Positions 8,484 through 19,067 of a stretch of 64,000 bases of DNA are shown piece after piece. The stretch spans positions 53,911,869-53,975,868 of the forward strand of contig OX457025.1 in the NCBI GenBank assembly GCA_949752745.1. Direction: 5' to 3'. Each line of letters opens with the position of its first letter. Within the stretch, counting starts at the first letter, position 1. The position numbers and the translations under genes were made by a program. Below the pieces are notes generated by a model. That model searched no databases. It was not told the origin of the DNA and saw only the letters and a list, made by a program, of their open reading frames with translations. This DNA comes from Protula sp. h YS-2021. Taxonomy: Eukaryota > Annelida > Polychaeta > Sabellida > Serpulidae.

Positions 8484-9518
8484 TTAGGACAAGGCGTTTT
8501 GAACGTTTGATCCCATGGTTTTTGCACAATCCAGGCGTAGACTCAGAGGGACGTCAGTGTATCGCGTGTAGGACTCCGATGTCCAGTCTCCTTGGCTCTT
8601 AATCACTTGCGGTGGCAGCCCACAGGCAAGAGCAAAGGTAGCCCCGGCTCGTCGTAGGCTATGGCCGCTGTAGGCTGAGTCATCTAGCCCAACAGCACGC
8701 AGTTTGCATTTCAGCATCGACGAGAACGCTGCGTGGGAGAGAGGGACGGTGGAGTCCGGGGTTCTGTAGGAGAAAAGCGCCGCTTTACCATGTGCGGGCG
8801 AAAGGCGGAGGTGGTGTTTTAACGCTGCAGTGGGGCATACTGTAGACTGCTCTACCTCTGGGATTGGGATGACGAGGGCTCGTGAAAAGTTGCGAAGTGT
8901 TTTGGTGCGTTTTACGTGAACTAGGGCGCCATCTGCACACAGCGTTACGTCATCACGGCAGAGGTCAGTTCTACAGTCGTGGCTAGTCTGGGTACGGGAT
9001 AGCAGCGAGGACTTGCGCAGAAAGGTAAAGAAGCCCATGAGACAAGCAGCCCAGAAGCAGGCCTCTAATGGTTGCGAGAGGTCGAGAACTCCTCGGACGC
9101 GCTGCAAGATATCCAGCGAGAGCGGTAGTTTCTGTCGGGGTGGCGTACCTTTCTGCGTGTCGATTCCTTTCAATAGCGTCTTCACGAAGTGGTTATTCTC
9201 AGTGGGGTTCGTGTAACCCAGCTCCAAGTGGAGTAGGCGAACTGCAGCGCGATAGCATCTCACGGACTGGGGTTTCAGGGATCGGCTGAGAAAACACGCG
9301 TAACGGAGCACGGTCGTAGTTTCTGCGGGGGCTGGGCGCATCCTAAAGGCTTGGCAGAAGGCCAGGTAAGACTTCAGCTGAGCCGAGTACGTTTCACGAG
9401 TGCTTTCTGCTAGGGCTGCTCTGCGGAATTGGGCCACTTCGTTGTCCAAAATTTGTGTCTCCCGTACCACTCCTGGAACAAACGACGCATAGCAATTGGT
9501 GACATGTGGTGCCGGAGG
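8484..9518 (-). CDS. Tyrosine recombinase, copy C
   Basis: The open YR frame has all catalytic residues (FFTFLRKSS, GHSLRRAG, GDW, SYTRYT). It differs from A by a few residues (for example CYRAAVRLL instead of CYLAAVRLL and NPTENN instead of NPIENN). Upstream pol is lost at 9633. Confidence 0.85.
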   Translation of the reverse strand, partial: PPAPHVTNCYASFVPGVVRETQILDNEVAQFRRAALAESTRETYSAQLKSYLAFCQAFRMRPAPAETTTVLRYACFLSRSLKPQSVRCYRAAVRLLHLELGYTNPTENNHFVKTLLKGIDTQKGTPPRQKLPLSLDILQRVRGVLDLSQPLEACFWAACLMGFFTFLRKSSLLSRTQTSHDCRTDLCRDDVTLCADGALVHVKRTKTLRNFSRALVIPIPEVEQSTVCPTAALKHHLRLSPAHGKAALFSYRTPDSTVPLSHAAFSSMLKCKLRAVGLDDSAYSGHSLRRAGATFALACGLPPQVIKSQGDWTSESYTRYTDVPLSLRLDCAKTMGSNVQNALS

Positions 9519-9633
9519 TCAGCGAGCGGGACGTGGCCGAATGCATACGTGGCATGTGGAAGGCTGGATAGTCGCGAAATGGCATCCGGGAGCTTATTAA
9601 GTTTCGTGTTTACGTAGGCGGCACATATTTTAA
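9410..9633 (-). pseudogene. RNase H tail of pol, copy C
   Basis: The remnant starts within the codons for KICAAYVNTK and is truncated at ATATTTTAA, where it joins the inverted A2 through TTAATTAA. It sits within 20 bp of the breakpoints of copies B and E. Confidence 0.8.
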
Positions 9634-10064
9634 TTAAAAAAATAAAGTGTTATTTGATTTTAAAACTCTGGTGATGCGCTGCCCCTTTTCCCCCTTAATC
9701 CCCCACGCTACTCGACTTGACAGCGACGGAGCGTGCCAGACGGAGATGTAGACAGAGCGTCTCGGCTTACAGCGTGCCGTCATGCAAGGCGGGAGCGAAG
9801 CACACACTCAGTAACTCGGGGGCGGAGCTCGCCCCAGAGTACCTTCTGTCATGCCTGTGTTCTATTGGCCGTTGAGTCGTGCAGGGATTAAGTCGGACGG
9901 TACATAACAAGGCTCTTCCAAGCTTCCCCTCACAAATGCAAAGCAAGCACTGGTCAAGCAAGCGCTTCCAGAGACCCACCTCCATCCCCCTTCCCCTTCC
10001 CTGTTTAATTGTTTACAAGTACAGTTTTATGTTGAATATGTTAGTCTGGTTAGTGGACAGTTAA
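9634..10064 (+). repeat. Inverted A2 segment between copies C and D
   Basis: This is a full A2 (421 bp with one extra A) in plus orientation while both neighbours are minus. It includes the A2-only part (CCCACCTCCATCCCCC to GGTTAGT), so it is not A1. It ends GGACAGTTAA, where GGACAGT is the start of B. TTAATTAA is present at both joints. Confidence 0.82.
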
Positions 10065-10199
10065 TTAAAACTTATAGCGTTCTAGTCTCTAGCCGTTATG
10101 GCTGGCAAGACGAATGAGAGAGTGGTTTGGGTACAAATGTTTATTGCCTGACTGCTGAACACATTATGCATAAAACAAACATACTTTAAGAAACTGTAC
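10065..10199 (-). repeat. B1 of copy D
   Basis: 135 bp, same as the other B copies. The inner end reads CTGTAC where other copies have CTGTCC. Confidence 0.85.
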
Positions 10200-10233
10200 A
10201 AATACCCAAACCACGAAGTGTTACTTGTAGTAG

Positions 10234-11268
10234 TTAGGACAAGGCGTTTTGAACGTTTGATCCCATGGTTTTTGCACAATCCAGGCGTAGACTCAGAGGG
10301 ACGTCAGTGTATCGCGTGTAGGACTCCGATGTCCAGTCTCCTTGGCTCTTAATCACTTGCGGTGGCAGCCCACAGGCAAGAGCAAAGGTAGCCCCGGCTC
10401 GTCGTAGGCTATGGCCGCTGTAGGCTGAGTCATCTAGCCCAACAGCACGCAGTTTGCATTTCAGCATCGACGAGAACGCTGCGTGGGAGAGAGGGACGGT
10501 GGAGTCCGGGGTTCTGTAGGAGAAAAGCGCCGCTTTACCATGTGCGGGCGAAAGGCGGAGGTGGTGTTTTAACGCTGCAGTGGGGCATACTGTAGACTGC
10601 TCTACCTCTGGGATTGGGATGACGAGGGCTCGTGAAAAGTTGCGAAGTGTTTTGGTGCGTTTTACGTGAACTAGGGCGCCATCTGCACACAGCGTTACGT
10701 CATCACGGCAGAGGTCAGTTCTACAATCGTGGCTAGTCTGGGTACGGGATAGCAGCGAGGGCTTGCGCAGAAAGGTAAAGAAGCCCATGAGACAAGCAGC
10801 CCAGAAGCAGGCCTCTAATGGTTGCGAGAGGTCGAGAACTCCTCGGACGCGCTGCAAGATATCCAGCGAGAGCGGTAGTTTCTGTCGGGGTGGCGTACCT
10901 TTCTGCGTGTCGATTCCTTTCAATAGCGTCTTCACGAAGTGGTTATTCTCAATGGGGTTCGTGTAACCCAGCTCCAAGTGGAGTAGGCGAACTGCAGCGA
11001 GATAGCATCTCACGGACTGGGGTTTCAGGGATCGGCTGAGAAAACACGCGTAACGGAGCACGGTCGTAGTTTCTGCGGGGGCTGGGCGCATCCTAAAGGC
11101 TTGGCAGAAGGCCAGGTAAGACTTCAGCTGAGCCGAGTACGTTTCACGAGTGCTTTCTGCTAGGGCTGCTCTGCGGAATTGGGCCACTTCGTTGTCCAAA
11201 ATTTGTGTCTCCCGTACCACTCCTGGAACAAACGACGCATAGCAATTGGTGACATGTGGTGCCGGAGG
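10234..11268 (-). CDS. Tyrosine recombinase, copy D
   Basis: The uninterrupted YR frame of 328 residues (counting from the GTG at 11220) has the R152, K190, H270/R273, W296 and Y304 set. One difference from A lies next to box A (LRKPS instead of LRKSS). It overlaps the pol end by about 109 nt in the -1 frame and lacks an ATG, exactly as in copy A, so the arrangement is a property of the element and not an accident of one copy. Confidence 0.88.
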   Translation of the reverse strand, partial: PPAPHVTNCYASFVPGVVRETQILDNEVAQFRRAALAESTRETYSAQLKSYLAFCQAFRMRPAPAETTTVLRYACFLSRSLKPQSVRCYLAAVRLLHLELGYTNPIENNHFVKTLLKGIDTQKGTPPRQKLPLSLDILQRVRGVLDLSQPLEACFWAACLMGFFTFLRKPSLLSRTQTSHDCRTDLCRDDVTLCADGALVHVKRTKTLRNFSRALVIPIPEVEQSTVCPTAALKHHLRLSPAHGKAALFSYRTPDSTVPLSHAAFSSMLKCKLRAVGLDDSAYSGHSLRRAGATFALACGLPPQVIKSQGDWTSESYTRYTDVPLSLRLDCAKTMGSNVQNALS

Positions 11269-12833
11269 TCAGCGAGCGGGACGTGGCCGAATGCATACGT
11301 GGCATGTGGAAGGCTGGATAGTCGCGAAATGGCATCCGGGAGCTTATTAAGTTTCGTGTTTACGTAGGCGGCACATATTTTAATGTCAAACTTAACGCGT
11401 AATATTAGTATTTCGCATAAAACATCGGACGCAATAGTGTTTCTAATTCTTCCTCGGTTAAGGGCATAAAGGGTTGCTTTATTATCCGAATATAGTTGAA
11501 CCGTCTTAGAAGCGCAGAACGGTGCCCAGCGGCGCAGCGCCAAAAGAACAGCAGCTAGTTCTTTCGTATTTATGTCGCAATCATTGATGGCGGGCATATC
11601 CGTGGCGAAGTTGCAATAGAGCCAGTCTATGGCTCTATTGTGGCAAACGACCGCTGCGCCTGCAGCAGTCGGGCTTGCGTCTGTGGCAATGTGAAAGGCG
11701 CGATCGGGCACATCCCTTTGGGAGGAAAAGCGAGATGTACCGTTGAATGAGGCGCAAAGCACATTAAGCAGTAGTAAGTCTCGGCGAGTGTCCGTAGTGA
11801 TACGGGTGCGGTGGTTAGGGCGACGTAGTGACGTCATAAGCACGATTAGACGACGCATGGCCGGACGTATGACACTGACAACACGTCCGACCCAGTTCAG
11901 TTTCCCCAGCAGGCTCTGGAGGTCGCGTTTTGAGAGCCGTCTGTTGTCGGGACTTGCGTAGTGGGAGAGAAGGGTTTGGACTTCGCATAGCTTATCCGTG
12001 GGAATTGACAGCGTGCAGTCGGTGGAGTCGATAGTCACTCCCAGAAACTTTGGTCTGCGCGTAGGGGAGATGCATTTCTCCCAGTTGATTGCGAAACCAA
12101 GCGACCGGAGGAGCCGTATCAAGCATTGCATTGCCTTGAGCGTGTCGTCAAATGTATCAGCGGTAATAAAAAAGTCATCGAGGTAGCAAATTATTGCTTT
12201 TATACCTTGTTTTTTAAGCATGCGGCAGACACTCTGAGTAATACGATGGAAAATACCAACGCTTAATGAAGCCCCGAAGGGCAAGCGGGTATCTACAAGG
12301 TATGTGTGATGTTTATTACCCTTAAATTTCCACTTTAAGCCCGTTAGACGTTGGGACGCTTCGCTGAGCGGGACCTGCCGATAAGCTGATTTAAGGTCCA
12401 CTTTTGCCATAAACGAGTTTCTACTGACCATATCGGCAGCGATGTCCACGGATGTAAAAACATGTTTGTCGGGGGTGGCGTGGGAGTTGACAGAAAGGCC
12501 TTCTGGTTGCGAGCAATCGTGAATTAGCCTGATTTCACCGTTTTCTTTGGGTATGGCGGAGAGCGGGGAGACAATGGCCGGTTTTTCTACCACTACTTTA
12601 TAGCGACCCAGGGCAATTTCCTTCTTTATTTCGCTCTCTACCTCATCACGATATTGTCGCTCAGCCACGCGGCTGTTTGGGGCTTCGGCACACTGAATAT
12701 TTTCCGTGCGAACGTTAACGATATCGAACCCATTACGTAATCCGTTGAGAATAAATACCTTGTCCTTATCCGTTTCAAGTTGTCGTTCCCATTCGTCGAG
12801 CCGGTCAGACAGTGGGCTAGAGACGGCGTGCCG
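11160..12833 (-). CDS. pol: Pol (RT-RNase H), copy D, catalytically complete
   Basis: 557 codons are open from just after the gag TAG (12836-12834). RT motif A AKVDLKSAYRQVP, motif B LPFGASLSVGIF and catalytic box YLDDFF (12185-12174) are intact. RNase H residues in TDAS, NTKE, YSDN and LPDA are present. The segment before the RT core (PLSDRLDEWERQLE, VFILNGLRNG) resembles the region linking ORF1 and RT in other DIRS/Ngaro elements, which supports a gag-pol fusion product. It is the best candidate here for a functional RT. Confidence 0.88.
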   Translation of the reverse strand, partial: RHAVSSPLSDRLDEWERQLETDKDKVFILNGLRNGFDIVNVRTENIQCAEAPNSRVAERQYRDEVESEIKKEIALGRYKVVVEKPAIVSPLSAIPKENGEIRLIHDCSQPEGLSVNSHATPDKHVFTSVDIAADMVSRNSFMAKVDLKSAYRQVPLSEASQRLTGLKWKFKGNKHHTYLVDTRLPFGASLSVGIFHRITQSVCRMLKKQGIKAIICYLDDFFITADTFDDTLKAMQCLIRLLRSLGFAINWEKCISPTRRPKFLGVTIDSTDCTLSIPTDKLCEVQTLLSHYASPDNRRLSKRDLQSLLGKLNWVGRVVSVIRPAMRRLIVLMTSLRRPNHRTRITTDTRRDLLLLNVLCASFNGTSRFSSQRDVPDRAFHIATDASPTAAGAAVVCHNRAIDWLYCNFATDMPAINDCDINTKELAAVLLALRRWAPFCASKTVQLYSDNKATLYALNRGRIRNTIASDVLCEILILRVKFDIKICAAYVNTKLNKLPDAISRLSSLPHATYAFGHVPLADLRHHMSPIAMRRLFQEWYGRHKFWTTKWPNSAEQP

Positions 12834-13841
12834 CTAGTCTCTGTGAGCAATCTCGGGGTGGTTCTGGAAACATTTCAGGCAGGCATGCATGAATCGGCAG
12901 TTTAGTAGACTGCAACCCCGGCGCGAATTAAAGTTGCGACAAATTTCCGTGCCGTTCGGGGCCCTTGGAGCTTCCACCCTGGGTCTAGCGTGCTGCTTCC
13001 GGGTGGATGTTGATTGGGCGCGAGACTAGAAGCAACATATGCCTAGGAGATACGTATCGTCGTCTCCCCAACGGATTTGCCCCGACGCCACCCGTTGCCG
13101 GTATTCGAAATCATACCTCATACAGTTGGCTAGCGGGTAATACTCGCACATATCTCCAAACTTTATGCCGTAGAGATTGTAGCGATCACGCTCGTCTTCC
13201 GTCTCCAACTGTCCTGAGCGCTTTAGGGCGCTAAAGATGCGGGCGTGGCCTTTCACCCACTGCTGCCACGTGGTGTCCTCAGGCCTCACGCGTTTCGCCG
13301 CGCTCGTCACGATCACTTTCGCATCACCGTTCGACGATAACACTGTCTCTGTGCCCTGACTCCCCAGGAAGGATCCACAGAAATCTTGGACAAATAATGG
13401 TCGCGTGTTACCTGGGGTTCTCCCGGTCTGCCATGGGTCGTCGTCCGGGGTCTGCGGCTTGTCCACGAGGGAGTCCAGCATGGCTGTCATCGTCTCTGTG
13501 TTAAGGCGTGGAAGGTCATTCAGGGTAGCTGGTGCCGCGTCGCTGCGTAGCCGGGGTCTGTCGGCCGGAAATTTCTCAATGATGTCCGATGTGGGACCGG
13601 TGCGGGAACTCGCACTGTCGGACTTTGCGTCCTTAAGGTCTGTGACGGCCGCTAGCAGCATTCTCTCTTGGCCGAGCGAGAGTTTTAGCGCCTTAATGAC
13701 GACCTTGTCAATGTGCAGTACACTGTCGATGGAAAAGAATTCCTCGCTCAGGAGAGCGTCGACAGTGGATTCGAGAAGGTTTCTCGACGCAGCCCATTCT
13801 TTCAACTCTTTAATTGCACTGTCGACTTTATCCTTATTCAT
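12834..13841 (-). pseudogene. gag: Gag-like ORF1, copy D, nonsense mutation
   Basis: The length of 336 codons including the stop matches copy A, but codon 272 is TAG (13028-13026, TCG in copy A). This removes the CCCH zinc finger and blocks access to pol. The rest is intact, and the terminal TAG precedes pol as in copy A. The ATG at 13841 follows the same A-run leader. Confidence 0.85.
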
Positions 13842-14354
13842 TTTTTTGTTTCCTTGCTCTCTCAGTGTTTTTTTATACAGTTATAGGGGGCTCACTGCTT
13901 GGCCGTAATTGCAATTAATGCCCTATTCAGACGGCACTGCTCAGGCAAGATCTTAATTGCAATTAGAGTACTCACGCATATTGATGCCCCAAATCCTAAC
14001 AATCCCTTGCACTAATTGCAATTCAGAGTCCAAGCTTGTCAGCTGTCCGGGTGACGCTTGTTAGGCTTAACAATTGATATCCACAAATTGCAATTAAGAG
14101 CTTCAAGTTTATACACAATGTCGCATATATCACACTTTTATTTATTGGTTTTTTCATATATACATTTTATTCCCTTTACCTTACGCCCTGTATCAATCGC
14201 TATCCTGAAAGCTACTTTAATCAAATGTAATTATCCTTTGTGTCCTTTTCTGGTTTTCTTTATTATTATTTTTTTTTTTAGTTTATTATTATTTTATCCT
14301 GAAGGCTAGCTAATATTCCATTTGGCTGTGTCTTTCCGTTTTTTTTTCTTTTGC
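13842..14354 (-). promoter_or_regulatory. Complete leader of copy D with four AATTGCAATT sites
   Basis: Palindromes lie at 13907-13916, 13955-13964, 14014-14023 and 14086-14095, with start-to-start spacings of 48, 59 and 72 bp. The A1-proximal part (about 14100-14350) is T-rich on the plus strand. The leader lies between A1 and the gag ATG, where a promoter or recombinase-binding array would fit; function is inferred. Confidence 0.55.
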
Positions 14355-14694
14355 TCTCTGGAAGCGCTTGCTTGACCAGTGCTTGCTTTGCATTTGTGAG
14401 GGGAAGCTTGGAAGAGCCTTGTTATGTACCGTCCGACTTAATCCCTGCACGACTCAACGGCCAATAGAACACAGGCATGACAGAAGGTACTCTGGGGCGA
14501 GCTCCGCCCCCGAGTTACTGAGTGTGTGCTTCGCTCCCGCCTTGCATGACGGCACGCTGTAAGCCGAGACGCTCTGTCTACATCTCCGTCTGGCACGCTC
14601 CGTCGCTGTCAAGTCGAGTAGCGTGGGGGATTAAGGGGGAAAAGGGGCAGCGCATCACCAGAGTTTTAAAATCAAATAACACTTTATTTTTTAA
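14355..14694 (-). repeat. A1 terminal segment of copy D
   Basis: 340 bp identical in layout to the first 340 bp of A2. The outer end TTAAAAAATAAAG abuts satellite at 14694/14695. The inner border is CCAGAGA followed by GCAAAAG. Confidence 0.88.
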
Positions 14695-17600
14695 GAAAAG
14701 AGGTCAAAATGTAAGAAATCAGGAGAAAACAGGTCGGAAACGATCTTCAGGAAGAGAAAATTCGCGAGAAAAGGCAAAAAAAAAACAGACGTGAAAAAGG
14801 ATCAAATCTCAGAAATCAAGAGGAAAAAAGCTTGAAACGATATTCTGGAAGAGCAACTTGGCGAGAAACCACAAGAAGAGATGGGAACACAACGTGAAAT
14901 GTAAGAAATAGGGAGAACATAGGCCGGAAACGAATTTCACGAAGAGAAAATAAACGAGAAAAGGCAAGAAAAGAAGAGAAAACAGGTGGAAATCTAAGAA
15001 ATCAGGAGAAAACAGGTCGGAAACGATCTTCAGGAAAAGAAAAGACGCGAGAAAAGGCAAGAAAAGACTTGAAAAGGGATGAAATCTAAGAAATCAAGAG
15101 GAAATAAGCTTGAAATGATCTTCCGGAAGAGCAACTTGGCGAGAAACCACAAGAAGAGAAGAGAATACAACGCGAAATGTAAGAAATACGGAGAAAATTG
15201 GCCGGAAACGAATTTCACGAAGAGAAAAAAGGCGAGAAAAGGCAAGACAAGAAGAGAAAACAGGTAGAAATGTAAGAAATCAGGAGAAAACAGGCCGTAG
15301 AAGATCTGCAGGAAGAGATAATTTGCGAGAAGAGGCAATAATAGACGGGAAAAGGCAAGAAAAGAAGAGAAAACAGGTTGAAATCTAAAAAATCAGGACA
15401 AAAAAGGTTGGAAACGATCTTTAGGAAGAGAAAATTCTCGAGAAAAGGGAAGAAAAGGACAGAAAACAAGGTGAAATATAAGAAATGACGAAATAATAGG
15501 CCAGAAACGATCTTCAGGAAGGGAAAATACGCGATAAAAGGCAAGAAAAGAAGAGAAAATCTAAGGAATCAAGAGGAAATAGGCTTGAAACGTTCTTCTG
15601 GAAGAGATCACAACGCGAAATGTAAGAAATAGGGAGAAAAATAGGCCGGAAATGAATTTCACGAAGAGAAAATAGGCGAGAAAAGGCAAAGAAAAGAAGA
15701 CAAAACAGGTTGAAATTCAAGAAATCAGGAGAAAACAGGTCGGAAACGATCTTCTGGAAGAGAAAATTCGCGAGAAGAGGCTAAAATAGACGGGAAAAGG
15801 GATGAAATCTAAGAAATCAAGATGAAATACGCTTGAAACGATCTTCTGGAAGAGAAACTTGGCGAGAAAACACAAGAACAGAAGAGAACACAACGAGAAA
15901 TGTAAGAAATCACGAGAAAACAGGTCGGAAACGATCTTCAGGAAGAGAAAATTCGCGAGAAAAGGCAAGAAAAGAAGAGAAAGGAAGGTGAAATGTAAGA
16001 AATCAGGAAAAAACAGGTCGGAAACGATCTTCAAGAAAAGAAAAGACGAGAAAAAAGGCAAGAAAAGACTTGATAATTGACGAAATCTAAGAAATCAAGA
16101 GGAAATAAGCTTTAAACAATCTTCTGGAAGTGAAACTTGGCGAGAAACCACAAGAAGAGAAGAGAACACAACGCGAAATGTAAGAAATACGCAGAAAATT
16201 GGCCGGAAACGAATTTCACGAAGAGAAAATAGGCGAGAAAAGGCAAGAAAAGAAGAGAAAACAGGTGGAAATGTAAGAAATCAGGACAAAAAATTTTGGA
16301 AACGATCTGTAGGAAGAGAAAATTCTCGAGAAAAGGCAAGAAAAGGACAGAAAACAAGGTGAAATATAAGAAATGACGAAATAATAGGTCAGAAACGATC
16401 TTCAGGAAGGGGAAATACGCTATAAAAGGCAAGAAAAGAAGAGAAAATCTAAGGAATCAAGAGGAAATAAGCTTGAAACGTTCTTTTGGAAGAGATCATA
16501 ACGCAAAATGTAAGAAATAGGGAGAAAAATAGGCCTGAATTGAATTTCACGAAGAGAAAATAGGCGAGAAAAGGCAAGAAAAGAAGAGAAAACAGGTGGA
16601 AATGTAAGAAATCAGGAGAAAACAGGCCGTAGAAGATCTGCAGGAAGAGAAAATTCGCGAGAAAAAGGCAAAAATAGACGGGAAAAGGCAAGAAAAGAAG
16701 ATAAAACAGGTTGAAATCTAAAAAATCAGGACAAAAAAGGTTGGAAACGATCTTTAGGAAGAGAAAATTCTCGAGAAAAGGGAAGAAAAGGACAGAAAAC
16801 AAGGTGAAATATAAGAAATGACGAAATAATAGGTCAGAAACGATCTTCAGGAAGGGAAAATACGCGATAAAAGGCAAGAAAAGAAGAGAAAATCTAAGGA
16901 ATCAAGAGGAAATAGGCTTGAAACGTTCTTCTGGAAGAGATCACAACGCGAAATGTAAGAAATAGGGAGAAAAATAGGCCGGAAATGAATTTCACGAAGA
17001 GAAAATAGGCGAGAAAAGGCAAGAAAAGAAGAGAAAACAGGTGGAAATGTAAGAAATCAGGAGAAAACAGGTCGGAAACGATCTTCAGGAAGAGAAAATT
17101 CGCAAGAAAAGGCAAGAAAAGAAGAGAAAACAAGGTAAAATGTAAGAAAACAGGAGAAAACAGGTCCGAAACGATCTTTAGGAAGAGAAAATTCGCGAAA
17201 AAAGCAAGAAAACAAGAGAAAAGAGGTCAAAATGTAAGAAATCAGGAGAAAACAGGTCGGAAACGATCTTCTGGAAGAAAAAATTCGGGAAAAAAGGCAA
17301 AAATAGACGGGAAAAGGGATGAAATCTAAGAAATCAAGATGAAATACGCTTGAAACGATCTTCTGGAAGAGAAACTTGGCGAGAAAACACAAGAAGTGAA
17401 GAGAACACTACGCGTAATGTCAGAAATAGGAAGAAAATAGGCCTGAAACGAATTTCACGAAGAGAAAATAGGCGAGAAAAGGCAAGAAAAGAAGAGAAAA
17501 CAGGTCGGAAACGATCTTCAGGAAGAGAAAATTCGCAAGAAAAGGCAAGAAAACAGGTCGAAATCTAAGAAATTAGGAGAAAACAAGTCGGAAACGTTCC

Positions 17601-18144
17601 TTAGGAAGAGAAAATTTGCGAGAAAAGGCAAGAAAACACCAGAAAACAGGTCGAAATCTAAGAAATCAGGAGAAAACAGGTCGGAATCTATCTTCAGGAA
17701 GAGAAAATTCGCTAGAAAAGGCAAGAAAAGAAGAGAAAGGAAGGTGAAATGTAAGAAATCAGGAAAAAACAGGTCGGAAACGATCTTCAAGAAAAGAAAA
17801 GACGAGAGAAAAGGCAAGAAAAGACTTGATAATTGACGAAATCTAAGAAATCAAGAGGAAATAAGCTTGAAACAATCTTCTGGAAGTGAAATTTGGCGAG
17901 AAACCACAAGAAGAGAAGAGAACACAACGCGAAATGTAAGAAATACGCAGAAAATTGGAAGGAAACGAATTTCACGAAGAGAAAATAGGCAAGAAAAGGC
18001 AAGAAAAGAAGAGAAAACAGGTGGAAATGTAAGAAATCAGGAGAAAACAGGCCGTAGAAGATCTGCAGGAAGAGAAAATTCGCGAGAAAAGGCAAAAATT
18101 ATCTAAGTTATCAAGAGGAAATAGGCCTGAAACGTTCTTCTGGA
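14695..18144 (+). repeat. Main satellite array with higher-order structure
   Basis: The basic unit is about 93 bp (starts at 17071, 17164 and 17256 are 93 and 92 bp apart). At least six variant unit types occur, beginning GGTCGGAAACGATC, GGCCGGAAACGAATTTC, GCTTGAAACGATCTTC, GGCCGTAGAAGATCTGC, GGTTGGAAACGATCTTTAGG and GGTCAGAAACGATC. Their order repeats (for example 15400-15780 and 16740-17100), indicating higher-order repeats. The strong purine strand bias is kept throughout. No gene is seen; minus-strand ORFs are periodic artefacts of the 31-codon unit. Confidence 0.88.
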
Positions 18145-18598
18145 TAATTTAATAAGTAATCATCACAGCGTTCACGATATGTCTGTTTGTGCCGTTGCTT
18201 TTTGCAATGACACTTCAAAATGAAAATTGTTAGAACAAAAATTAATTGCAAAATTAGGTCGTGTTTTGGGACATGGAATGAATGTTGATTTCAATTATCA
18301 GCAATTTCTTTAAAATTGTGCATTATTCTATCGTATGAATTTCTTTTAGTCGAATTTTCTCATTATTCTATGTTTTTTTATATGCTTTCAACTTTGTTTG
18401 CAATTATATTATCATTTTGTGTAAACATTGGATTCATGTGTATTTACACATAAAATTTATCACAATTGTGTGTAGTATGTGAAGTTACCATAGCAACGTC
18501 ACATTTTTGTGAAAGATGTACGTGAAAAAAGACTGTATCAGTCGAAAATTCGTAAAATATTAAAACATAACACTTAAAAAGACTTTTTATTTCATAGA
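18145..18598 (+). mobile_element. PLE 3' end (GIY-YIG C-terminus and 3' UTR)
   Basis: It encodes the last part of a GIY-YIG domain (KLLEQ-type region, LGHGMNVDFNYQQFL, with a stop near 18225) followed by an AT-rich 3' UTR. The element end ...CTTTTTATTTCATAGAA is shared with other PLE copies in the window. It is 5'-truncated against satellite and abuts a B fragment of the YR element at 18598/18599. Confidence 0.8.
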
Positions 18599-18727
18599 AT
18601 TCTTAAAGTATGTTTGTTTTATGCATAATGTGTTCAGCAGTCAGGCAATAAACATTTGTACCCAAACCACTCTCTCATTCGTCTTGCCAGCCATAACGGC
18701 TAGAGACTAGAACGCTATAAGTTTTAA
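18599..18727 (+). repeat. B fragment directly preceding A1 of copy E
   Basis: 129 bp of B, missing its first bases. It ends AAGTTTTAA and is joined straight to A1 (TTAAAAAATAAAG). A B-to-A1 joint is expected in a circle or head-to-tail tandem of the element, not at a normal 5' end. Confidence 0.8.
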
Positions 18728-19067
18728 TTAAAAAATAAAGTGTTATTTGATTTTAAAACTCTGGTGATGCGCTGCCCCTTTTCCGCCTTAATCCCCCACG
18801 CTACTCGACTTGACAGCGACGGAGCGTGCCAGACGGAGATGTAGACAGAGCGTCTCGGCTTACAGCGTGCCGTCATGCAAGGCGGGAGCGAAGCACACAC
18901 TCAGTAACTCGGGGGCGGAGCTCGCCCCAGAGTACCTTCTGTCATGCCTGTGTTCTATTGGCCGTTGAGTCGTGCAGGGATTAAGTCGGACGGTACATAA
19001 CAAGGCTCTTCCAAGCTTCCCCTCACAAATGCAAAGCAAGCACTGGTCAAGCAAGCGCTTCCAGAGA

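Larger units (their letters stand above)
7760..14694 (-). mobile_element. Composite YR-element insertion (C + inverted A2 + D) in satellite
   Basis: Read on the minus strand it begins with A1 (14694) and ends with B2 (7760), the two true termini of the element. In between lie all of copy D, an inverted A2, and the 3' half of a second unit (copy C). The uninterrupted satellite at about 4930-4955 serves as the empty site. No target-site duplication is seen, as expected for YR integration. Confidence 0.8.
10065..14694 (-). mobile_element. YR element copy D, most complete copy
   Basis: It contains A1, leader, gag, pol, YR and B1. The normal A2-B2 end is replaced by the inverted A2 plus copy C. 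It is the only copy with a full RT active box, and its single clear coding lesion is a nonsense codon in gag. Confidence 0.88.

Noticed and set aside
13405..13908. 167-residue ORF antisense to gag (and equivalents at 79-561, 19508-20014, 23888-24394)
   Set aside because: It lies on the opposite strand of a recognisable gag and is conserved only because gag is.
13907..14095. AATTGCAATT array as a CRISPR
   Set aside because: Repeats are only 10 bp, spacers differ in length and are the same in all copies.
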